64,000 nucleotides of DNA, taken from CAWCUU01 sp963798855. GTDB taxonomy: Bacteria > Gemmatimonadota > Gemmatimonadetes > Longimicrobiales > RSA9. The notes beneath the pieces were generated by a model, which was not told where the DNA came from, did not search any database, and saw only the letters and a program-made list of their open reading frames with translations. The stretch's first letter is position 1, and every line of letters starts with the position of its first letter. Of this stretch, positions 25,008 through 32,657 are shown piece after piece. The translations under genes and the position numbers were made by a program. Location: NCBI GenBank assembly GCA_963798855.1, contig CAWCUU010000003.1, positions 186,001-250,000 of the forward strand, read 5' to 3'.

Positions 25008-26421
25008 ATGAAAGCTATCCAAGCGCTCCGGGGCACGCAATCGCGCATCTTTCGCTTCGCGATCTTCCTTTCCGGACTGCCGATCGTAGCGGGCGGCTGC
25101 GTGCGTACGCCGCCGCCTGAGACGCCGGCCATCGTGCCGCCGCCACCGCCCTATGCACCGCCGGCCCCGGTCGTGGATTCGGTCGCGCCGCGGGATTCCC
25201 TGCTCGGAGCGGCGGCGATCCAGGTGCCCGATACGTTCGCCGGACCGGCTCCCGCCGAAACCGCCGATACGACGATCCTGCCGGGGATCGATGTGCTCGT
25301 TCGGGCGGGCGGCGGACCGCTCCGAGGACTGCGGGTGGGGCTGATCACGAACCACACCGGCCGCGGGGCGGACGGCACGAGCACGATCGATCTGCTGGCG
25401 GCCCTGCCGGAGGTCGACCTCGCAGCGCTCTTCGGGCCGGAGCACGGGATCCGCGGCGCCGTGGAGGGCGGCGAAAGCGTCGAGAGCGGCCGGGATGCAA
25501 AAACGGGGGTTCCGATCTACTCCCTCTACGGCGAGACGAGGGAGCCGACCGCCGCGATGCTGTCCGGGCTCGACGCGCTGGTCTTCGACATCCAGGACGT
25601 CGGCGCCCGTTACTACACCTACGTCTGGACCATGGCGCTGGCAATGCGGGCGGCGGCGCGGAGCCACGTGCGCTTCGTGGTCCTCGATCGGCCCGACCCG
25701 ATCGGCGGCCGGCTGGTCCAGGGCAATGTGCTCGATACCGCGTTCGCCTCCTTCGTCGGACTCTATCCCGTCCCGATGCGCTACGGCCTGACGCCGGGCG
25801 AGCTGGCCCGGTGGATCAACGCGGCCTATCATGTGGGAGCGGAGCTGACCGTCGTGCCCGTGCAGGGCTGGCGCCGCGGAGTCTGGTACGATGAGACGGC
25901 GCTTCCGTGGGTTCCGCCGTCGCCCAACATGCCGTCGCTGGAGAGCGCGACGCACTACCCCGGCACCTGCATCTTCGAGGGCACGAATCTCTCCGTCGGT
26001 CGCGGCACGCCCATCGCCTTTCAGCAGATCGGTGCTCCGTGGATCGATTCAGACACGCTCGCCGCACGGATGAACGCGCTGGGGCTGGCAGGTGTACGAT
26101 TCGAGGCGACCTCGTTCACGCCCGATCGGCCCGGAGACGGCAAGTACCCGGGCGTCGAGGCTTCACGGGGTCCGCCTCATCGCGACGGATCGCAGGGTGT
26201 ACGATCCGACGGAGGCCGCCGTCGCCGCGCTCGTCGAGCTGCACCGGTTGTATCCGCAGCGCCTCGAGTTCAATGCCGCCGGCTTCGACCGGCTGGTCGG
26301 AAACTCGCGCCTGCGCCAGGCCGTACGGAACGGCAGGGCCGCCGTCGACATCACGGCTGCGTGGAGCGCCGCGCGGCGCGAGTTCGAGGCACGAGTCAAG
26401 CCGTACCTGCTGTATCCGTAG
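25008..26421 (+). pseudogene. namZ: NamZ exo-beta-N-acetylmuramidase (DUF1343) lipoprotein gene with one frameshift
   Basis: The frame from 25008 encodes a lipoprotein (signal ending IVAGGC), a Pro-rich linker, and a DUF1343 domain: LRVGLITNHTGRG, ALFGPEHGIRG, LVFDIQDVGARYYTY, FVVLDRPDPIGG, HYPGTCIFEGTNLSVGRGT. It runs to KYPGVEA near 26160 and then loses similarity. The family sequence resumes in the next frame (LHGVRLIATDRRVYDP) and ends ARVKPYLLYP at 26421. The shift is at about 26150-26170 and is cured by removing one base or adding two. NamZ releases terminal MurNAc from peptidoglycan and works with NagZ, encoded divergently. Either a sequencing error or a recent mutation is possible, as no other damage is visible. 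Confidence 0.85.
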
Positions 26422-26550
26422 CGCATGGGCTTTCGACGGCGTGTCAGGAAACGACCGAGCCCGCCGTTATCTTATTGCAGCTTCGTGGATGGCCCATTGC
26501 CGCCCCATCCTGAGGGCGCCGCCGGTGGCATCCGCCGCAAGGGAGGTCCC

Positions 26551-27045
26551 ATGCGCACCGTTGCCCGTCCGCGATTCCGCTCTCCGAGCTCATCCCACAC
26601 GGCGCGCGTCGCGCTGCTGGCCGTCGCCGTCGCAGCGGCCGGTTGTGCAGGGATCCCCCCGGAGCGTCTCGCCCATCAGACGATAGCCGAGCGGCAAGCT
26701 GCCAAGGTCCACCCGCCGGGCGCGATCGTGCTCGACTCTGCACTGCTGGTCCACGAGCAGCAGAGCAACGTGCTCGAGGCGCTGCAGCACGGCGTGCCCA
26801 ACCTGCTCGTGCGACCGACGACCAACTGCCCCATCCTCGCGCTGCGCCAGACGCAGGGGCTGCCGGAGAGCTCCAACCCGGAGGTCTACGTCAACGGCAC
26901 GCGCACCTCCAACACGTGCATCCTCGAGAACGTCTACGCCCGCAATGTCGCATTCATCGAGGTCTACCCGAACGGCGTGACGACCCGGCCCGGCTACACC
27001 ACCTCCGCCTACGGCCTGATCCTGCTGTTCATGCGCAGCTACTGA
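26551..27045 (+). CDS. Small lipoprotein with TonB-plug-like C-terminus
   Basis: This 164-residue protein uses the ATG at 26551, preceded by GGGAGG. The lipobox is AAAGC at about C32. The C-terminal half reads NVLEALQHGVPNLLVR, NPEVYVNGTRTSNTCILENVYARNVAFIEVYPNGVTTRPGY and YGLILLFMRSY. This matches the last part of TonB-receptor plug domains (a 'VYVNG / I-IEVYP / LILLF' pattern) without a barrel. Two cysteines probably pair. It follows namZ by 129 bp on the same strand. Its role is unknown. Together with the product of 6923-7726 it defines a group of free-standing plug-like proteins. Confidence 0.65.
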   Translation: MRTVARPRFRSPSSSHTARVALLAVAVAAAGCAGIPPERLAHQTIAERQAAKVHPPGAIVLDSALLVHEQQSNVLEALQHGVPNLLVRPTTNCPILALRQTQGLPESSNPEVYVNGTRTSNTCILENVYARNVAFIEVYPNGVTTRPGYTTSAYGLILLFMRSY

Positions 27046-27212
27046 AGCCGGCTGGCGATGGAAGGATCCGGCGAACGGCATCTCACGCGGAGCCGCGGAC
27101 GACGCGGGGCCTGGAGTAGAGCCGCGGGAGGCTTGGTCTGCCTCGACGCAAAGCAAGCACTCTTCCTGATATTGCCTCGAGGCTTACGCCCAACCGCGTC
27201 GTGACTCCGCGG

Positions 27213-27290
27213 CTCGCCCTCGCCCTAGCGCCCTCGCCCTAGGCCCTCGCCCTCGCCCTAGAGCCCTCGCCCTCGCCCTCGCCCTCGCCC
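27213..27290. repeat. CTCGCC hexamer tract (reverse of GGGCGA)
   Basis: About a dozen CTCGCC units, broken by CTAG-containing variants (CCCTAG), lie in the 307-bp gap between the plug-like lipoprotein gene and susD pair 2. The rest of the gap (27046-27212) holds nothing I can identify. The unit is the complement of the hexamer in the kamA tail. Confidence 0.85.
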
Positions 27291-27293
27291 TTG

Positions 27294-27323
27294 AAAAAGG
27301 GGCCTCCGGTTTCCGGAGACCCC
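27294..27323 (-). terminator. Rho-independent terminator of SusCD pair 2
   Basis: On the minus strand an 11-bp stem with one mismatch (GGGGTCTCCGG / CCGGAGGCCCC) and loop AAA is followed by TTTTT. It lies 30 bp past the susD stop codon. Confidence 0.88.
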
Positions 27324-27352
27324 ATTTCTTCATCCGTCCGACTAAGGGTCCG

Positions 27353-28846
27353 CTAATAACTCGTCGCGGCATCCCACCAGACCGGCGTGCTGAAGCCGGT
27401 CGACAGGCCCTGAGCGGTGCGCGCCGCGGTCCAGTTGTCGGCGTTCAGCGACTGCTCCAGATCGGGGTACGGGATCCGGACCGGGATCTGATTCTGCGAG
27501 TTGTTCGCCGCGAGCTTCAGGTCCGGCACGCCCGTGCGTCTCCACGTCGAGTACGCCTCCCAGGAGTTGCCGAAGAAGGAGATCCACTCCTGGAGCCAGA
27601 TCTGCTTGAGCGCGGTCGTGCGGTCGCTGCTCAGCTGCACGCGAGACTGCGCGAGGTACGCCGCGATGTCCGCCGACGCCACGTACGGCGTGTATCCGCC
27701 GGTCGCGTCATCCTGGAACTGTGTCATGTTCGCGCGGATCGCGTCCTGATACAGCTGCGACGCGTTCCCGGCGATCCAGCCTCGCTCGACGGCCTCGGCC
27801 TCGAGGAAGAGGACCTCCGAGTATCCCATGATGACCCACGTGCTGCCGGGGTTCGCGCGCCAGTATTCGCCGAGACGCGACGTCGAGGCGAGGCCCGGCG
27901 CGTTGTTCGGCTTGCCGCTCGGCATGCCGCGGTAGACGCCGTCCGCCTCCGCCGGCTCCGCGTAATACGTGATGCGCGGATCGTTGAACGACTTCAGCGT
28001 GTCGATCAGCGTAGCGCTGCTGCCGTAGTCATCCCGCGTCTCCCAGTCCTGGTACCACGGATTGGAGTTCGGGTTGGCCGGCAGGTAATCGAGCTCGGCG
28101 TTGTCGTCGTTGCTCGTGAACACGCCGGCGTTGTACGCGGCCACGAACTCGGACTGCGCCGTGGCGGGATCGACGTTCACCAGCCGCATGGCGTAGCGCA
28201 TGCGCAGCGAGTTGGCGAACATCCGCCACTTCTCCATGTCGCCGCCGTAGATCAGATCCGCCGAGCCGAAATCCGGCTGGGACGCATCGATCATGTTCGA
28301 CGCGGCGGTGAGCTGCGCCAGGATGTCCGTGTAGATGGACTGCTGCGAGTCGTACTTCGGCTGGAAGTTCAGCGTGGAATCGCCCTGCAACGCCTCCGAG
28401 TACGGGATGTCGCCCCAAATGTCCGTCATGGCGGCGAACTCCCACGCCTTCATGGTCTTGCCGACGGCCGCATAGTTCGGATTACCGTCCACCACGCCCT
28501 TCTGCTCAATGCGCTGGAAGTCCTTCAATGAGACCACGTACATGCCGTCCCAGTACCCCTGGATCGCGCTGGGCCGCAGGATGTAGCGGTCCTCGTCCGG
28601 GTACTGGATCTCGGCATAGAGCTGCGTCCACAGCCCCGTCAGCCTGAGCTGGCCTCCCACGCCGAAGATCCGGCCCACACCGTCGCGGATCGCCTCCGGC
28701 AGGATGCTGGTCGCCGGCACGTCCGTGGGCTCGTTCGGATTCTCGTTCAGCGCGGTCAGCCCCTTGTCGCAGGCGCCCGCCACCAGGGCGAGGCCCGCGA
28801 CCGCGACGAGGCCGCGCATGAGTCTACGATATCTGGTCATGTTCAT
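27353..28846 (-). CDS. SusD/RagB-family outer-membrane lipoprotein (pair 2)
   Basis: This 497-residue protein starts at the ATG of MNMTRYRRLMRGL with GAGGAG upstream. The lipobox is LVAGAC at C26. It resembles the SusD_like subgroup: LNENPNEPTDVPATSILPEAIRDGV, DIWGDIPYSEALQGDS, QQSIYTDILAQLTAA, DLIYGGDMEKWRMFANSLRMR (the helix that holds the TPR core) and a YSEVLFLEAEAVERGWI segment. It starts 19 bp after susC pair 2. The product caps the SusC receptor. The ligand is unknown. Confidence 0.9.
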   Translation of the reverse strand: MNMTRYRRLMRGLVAVAGLALVAGACDKGLTALNENPNEPTDVPATSILPEAIRDGVGRIFGVGGQLRLTGLWTQLYAEIQYPDEDRYILRPSAIQGYWDGMYVVSLKDFQRIEQKGVVDGNPNYAAVGKTMKAWEFAAMTDIWGDIPYSEALQGDSTLNFQPKYDSQQSIYTDILAQLTAASNMIDASQPDFGSADLIYGGDMEKWRMFANSLRMRYAMRLVNVDPATAQSEFVAAYNAGVFTSNDDNAELDYLPANPNSNPWYQDWETRDDYGSSATLIDTLKSFNDPRITYYAEPAEADGVYRGMPSGKPNNAPGLASTSRLGEYWRANPGSTWVIMGYSEVLFLEAEAVERGWIAGNASQLYQDAIRANMTQFQDDATGGYTPYVASADIAAYLAQSRVQLSSDRTTALKQIWLQEWISFFGNSWEAYSTWRRTGVPDLKLAANNSQNQIPVRIPYPDLEQSLNADNWTAARTAQGLSTGFSTPVWWDAATSY

Positions 28847-28865
28847 TCGCTTTCTCCTCGCCGCG

Positions 28866-31800
28866 TCAGGGCCGGATCGAGATCCGGAAGCCGATGCTCC
28901 GGGTGGTCGGGAACTGACCGAATTCCAGCCCCTGCACGTTGCTGGCATCGAACGCCGTCTCCGGGTCGATGTGCGGGATCTTGCTCCACAGGAACAGGTT
29001 CCGACCAATCACGGAGATGCTCATGTTCGAGAAGTTCAGCGGCAGCAACTTCTCCGGCACGTCATAGGTCAGCGTCGCCTCCCGCAGCTTCGTGAAGGTC
29101 GCGTCGAAGACCGAGAACTCGTGCGCGTAGAAGTAGTTCTCGAACCAGTCCTGCGATACGACGGTGTCCGTCACCTCGCTGTACGTGCCATCGCCGTTGT
29201 CGGTGGCGCCGTGGACCACGATGCCCGGATCGATCTCGCTGACCTCGCGGCCGCGCAGCGTCTCCGACAGCACGCCGGCGTAGTCACCGAACCAGTTCGT
29301 GGCGCTGAAGATCTGACCGCCCTGCTTGTGGTCGATCAGGAACGACAGCTGCAGGTTCTTGAACGAGAAGGAGTTCCGCAGGCCCGCAGTCCAGTCGGGG
29401 TTGTAGTTCCCCATCACCTGCTTGACCGGATCGCGACTCGGCAGCCCACCGTCCAGGATCAGCTCGCCCGCGAGCGGTCCGTCCGGCACGCGCTGCCACT
29501 TGTAGCCGACCAGCTGGCCGTAGGGCTCTCCCGGCCGGGCCTCGATGTTCATGTACCAGTACGTCCCCAGCACCAGCGACTGCAGCCCTTCCGCGAGAGC
29601 GACCACCTCGTTGTCGTTCTTGCCGAAGTTCATGTTCATGTCCCAGCGAAAGCCGCTGGACGTCGTGATCGGCGCGAGGTTGAGCTGCAGCTCGAAGCCC
29701 TTGTTCTCGATCTCGCCGGCGTTGAGATAGCGGCTGGAGTAGCCGCTGGTCGTGGAGACCTGGGCCGGCAGGATCTGGTTCTTCGTGTTCTTGTGATAGT
29801 AAGTCGCGATGAGCCCGGCCTGCCCGTTGAAGAGGTTCAGCTCCGTGCCCACTTCCCACGACTCCGTCTGCTCGGGCTTGAGCTGCGCGTTCGCGAGCGA
29901 GTTCGGCACCGAGAAGGTGGCGAGGCCGCCCCACGGGTCCTGCTTCGAGTAGGTGTTGATCAGCTGGTACGGATCCGCGTCCGCGCCCACCCGCGCCCAG
30001 CTCGCCCGCAGCTTGCCGAACGGCAGCGTCTCGCTGTGGATGCCGAGGGCATTGGTGAAGACGAAGCTCACCGAGGCGGACGGATAGAAGTAGGAGTTGT
30101 TCTGGTCCGGCAGCGTGGACGACCAATCGTTACGCCCGGTCAGGTCCAGTGACAGGAAATCCCTGTAGTTGAACTGCGCCGACCCGTAGAGGCTGTTGAC
30201 CTTCGAGCGGTACAGATGGTTGAAATCGGTCGGCGTCTGACCTGCGTTCTGCAGGCTGTAGATCCCCGGCACCGCCAGCTTGTTTACGTTGATGTCGTGC
30301 AGGTTGTCGCGCCGATAGGCCGAGTTCCCGCCGACGTTCGCCACGATATTCAGATCGGGCGTGACGTTGCGGTTCGCGGTAAGCAGGAAATCCGTGTTCG
30401 TCTGCTGGCGGCTGATCAGGTTCTGGAAAAACGCGCCGTCCGGGTTGTTGTTGTCCGTGACCGCGAAGTCGCGCTCGCGAGTGTCCTGGTAGTAATCGGT
30501 CCCCGTGCGCACCATCGCATCCAGCCAGTCCGTCAGCTTGTAGCCGACCTGGATGTGCCCGATCACGCGATCACGTGAATCAGAGTTGGTGTCCACGTGC
30601 GCAGTGAAGAACGGATTGTTGTGGAAGATGTGGCTCCACGTGACCTGCCCGCCGAGCGTGCAGCCGTTGAAGTCCACCTCCTCCAGCGAGTCGCACATGT
30701 AGTTCTGCGCCAGCCGCTGCGTGTTCAGCTGCCGGCCGTACCAGACGAAGTCCTCCATGATGTTGCCGGCGTCGTAGCCCGTACCGGGGCGATCGAAGCC
30801 GTTCTTCGTCACGTACATGATGGAGGCCGACGCGTTCAGCTTCGCCGATAGGTCGATGCCGCCGTTCAGCGACGCGTTGATCGTCCGGAGCTGGTTGCCT
30901 GGATACATCCCCTCCACCAGCTGCTGCGTCGCGGCGAGGCGGACGTGCCCCGCATCGGAGGCCGTGCTGAAGGAGAGGTTCGTGTCCCACGTGCGGCCGG
31001 TGTTGAAGACGTCGCGCACATTGTTCGGCTGCGGCGTCCACGGCTGCGGATCCGGTGAGAACCACTGCCGGATCAGCCGGCCGTCCATCGGCGGTCCCCA
31101 GCTCTCGTCGTAGTAGTCGAACAGGCCACCGCCGTTGCCGTCCACATAGGAGAAGCACCCGGCGCCGTCGGCCGGATTGCCCGGCCCTGTCGGGAAGCCG
31201 CTGTCCGGGCAGCCGTACAGCGTCGATCCCTGCCCGTACACGTTCTGGTACTCCGGCAAGCGCAACGGCGTGTCGAACGTCACGGCCGTGGACGCGGTGA
31301 TCTGGCCGCCGACCGCGTTCTGGCCACTCTTCGTCGTGATGATCACGGCGCCGTTCGCCGCGCGCGAGCCGTACAGCGCCGCCGCATTCGGCCCCTTCAG
31401 CACGCTGATCGACTCGATCTGGTCGGGGTCGATGTCCGCGGCCGCGTTGCCGTAGTCAATGCCGCCGTAGCCGTTGTTGCTCGGCGCGGAGTTGTCGACC
31501 GCGACGCCGTCCACGATGAACAGTGGCTGGTTGTCGCCTGTCAGCGAGTTCGAGCCGCGAATGATGATCCGCGTCGTACCGCCCGGCGGTCCCGCCGTCG
31601 TGATGTTCACGCCCGACATCCGGCCCGACAGCGAGCTCACCAGGTTCGGCTGTGGCACCTCCGCCAGCCGATCCCCCGAGACCTCCTGCACGGAGTAGCC
31701 GAGCGAGCGCTGCTTGCGCTGGATCCCGATCGCCGTCACCACGACCCCCTCCAGCTTCACCGCCTCCGTCTTGAGGGCCACGTTGATGACCGCCTGGTTC

Positions 31801-32072
31801 AGCGGCAGCTCTTGCGTCTGGTAGCCGATCGAGCTGAACACGATCGTGTCCGCGTTCGCGGGCACCTCGGTGAACGCGTACTCGCCGGCGGCGTTCGTCA
31901 GCGTGCCGACCGGCGTCCCCTTCAGGCTGACCTGCACGCCCGCCAGCGGCTGTCCCGTATCCGCGCCCGTCACCTGGCCGCGGACGCTCGACGGCCTCTG
32001 CGCGCTCACTCCGATCGGGAGCAACGCGAGAGCCGCCGCCACGGCAATGCAGTGCCGCAAAGTACGTTGCAT
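28866..32072 (-). CDS. SusC/RagA-family TonB-linked outer-membrane receptor (pair 2)
   Basis: This 1068-residue protein starts at the ATG of MQRTLRHCIAVA with GAGGAG upstream. A longer in-frame reading to 32459 has no family character. The signal peptide ends at VSAQ, followed by a regulatory-like domain (VRGQVTGADTGQPLAGVQVSL), plug (GVVVTAIGIQRKQRSLGYSV, PLFIVDGVAVDN, IESISVLKGPNAAALYGSRA, GAVIITTKSG) and barrel ending TTRSIGFRISIRP. The upstream region holds a GAAACGTTTC palindrome and a leader hairpin. Confidence 0.92.
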   Translation of the reverse strand: MQRTLRHCIAVAAALALLPIGVSAQRPSSVRGQVTGADTGQPLAGVQVSLKGTPVGTLTNAAGEYAFTEVPANADTIVFSSIGYQTQELPLNQAVINVALKTEAVKLEGVVVTAIGIQRKQRSLGYSVQEVSGDRLAEVPQPNLVSSLSGRMSGVNITTAGPPGGTTRIIIRGSNSLTGDNQPLFIVDGVAVDNSAPSNNGYGGIDYGNAAADIDPDQIESISVLKGPNAAALYGSRAANGAVIITTKSGQNAVGGQITASTAVTFDTPLRLPEYQNVYGQGSTLYGCPDSGFPTGPGNPADGAGCFSYVDGNGGGLFDYYDESWGPPMDGRLIRQWFSPDPQPWTPQPNNVRDVFNTGRTWDTNLSFSTASDAGHVRLAATQQLVEGMYPGNQLRTINASLNGGIDLSAKLNASASIMYVTKNGFDRPGTGYDAGNIMEDFVWYGRQLNTQRLAQNYMCDSLEEVDFNGCTLGGQVTWSHIFHNNPFFTAHVDTNSDSRDRVIGHIQVGYKLTDWLDAMVRTGTDYYQDTRERDFAVTDNNNPDGAFFQNLISRQQTNTDFLLTANRNVTPDLNIVANVGGNSAYRRDNLHDINVNKLAVPGIYSLQNAGQTPTDFNHLYRSKVNSLYGSAQFNYRDFLSLDLTGRNDWSSTLPDQNNSYFYPSASVSFVFTNALGIHSETLPFGKLRASWARVGADADPYQLINTYSKQDPWGGLATFSVPNSLANAQLKPEQTESWEVGTELNLFNGQAGLIATYYHKNTKNQILPAQVSTTSGYSSRYLNAGEIENKGFELQLNLAPITTSSGFRWDMNMNFGKNDNEVVALAEGLQSLVLGTYWYMNIEARPGEPYGQLVGYKWQRVPDGPLAGELILDGGLPSRDPVKQVMGNYNPDWTAGLRNSFSFKNLQLSFLIDHKQGGQIFSATNWFGDYAGVLSETLRGREVSEIDPGIVVHGATDNGDGTYSEVTDTVVSQDWFENYFYAHEFSVFDATFTKLREATLTYDVPEKLLPLNFSNMSISVIGRNLFLWSKIPHIDPETAFDASNVQGLEFGQFPTTRSIGFRISIRP

Positions 32073-32657
32073 GATTCTCCTCGCTGCGGCGGTTGACGTG
32101 CGGAAACGCACTCCCGTGCGCTCCGCGCCCGCGCGGCCCGTCTGACCGGCAGGCTCCGACTTACTTCCCAGATCCTCAGGATTCACGTTGGAGATGGATC
32201 CCCCTTTCGGTCCGATGGGTCCGCTACCCCGGACGCTCGCCCGAAGGCCGTTCCGGAAACACGAAGTCCGAGGCAGGCGCCGCGGCCGAACGAATGTTCG
32301 AACGAACCCGCGACCGCACCACTCTCGCACGCCGCTTCCTCTCCATCGCCTCGGAAACGTTTCAAACGACTGCATTGTGACAACATGCAACGTGAGGCCG
32401 GACGCGAACGTAACAACGAGCCGGCACATCAGCTGTCCGTCATTCACCAGGAGGCGCAAGCAGGATAGGAAGGTGTCAACGGCCTGTCAAACCGGCGGGG
32501 CGATGCCGTCCCGCCGAGCGGCGGCCCGGGCGATTCTCCGTGCGATTCACCCGGGGCGGGCCTCCTGCATTCCCTTATCGCCTTCGTCGAGGACACGGTT
32601 TACCGCGGCCCGCGTACTTCGTAAGATCTCCTCCGACCCCGACTCCGGAGACCGCCG
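32073..32657. other. Non-coding divergent gap (585 bp)
   Basis: The gap lies between susC pair 2 and the BNR/VPS10 gene, so both promoters should be inside. I see a leader hairpin GTGCG-GAAA-CGCAC at 32098-32111, a GTTCGAAC palindrome at 32296-32303 within GAACGAATGTTCGAACGAAC, and a LacI-type palindrome at 32354-32363. No gene is supported. Reading frames here are short and without family signal. Confidence 0.5.
32354..32363. promoter_or_regulatory. Candidate LacI-family operator
   Basis: The perfect palindrome GAAACGTTTC, in the wider context CGGAAACGTTTCAAAC, has the central CG and A/T flanks of LacI/GalR-family operators. It lies about 280 bp upstream of susC pair 2 and 295 bp upstream of the divergent BNR gene. 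No LacI-family gene is in the window, so this is a suggestion only. Confidence 0.35.

Noticed and set aside
26425..27045. Longer start (ATG at 26425) for the plug-like lipoprotein
   Set aside because: The extra 42 residues are basic and lack a signal sequence. The ATG at 26551 has a good ribosome site and gives a proper lipoprotein signal.
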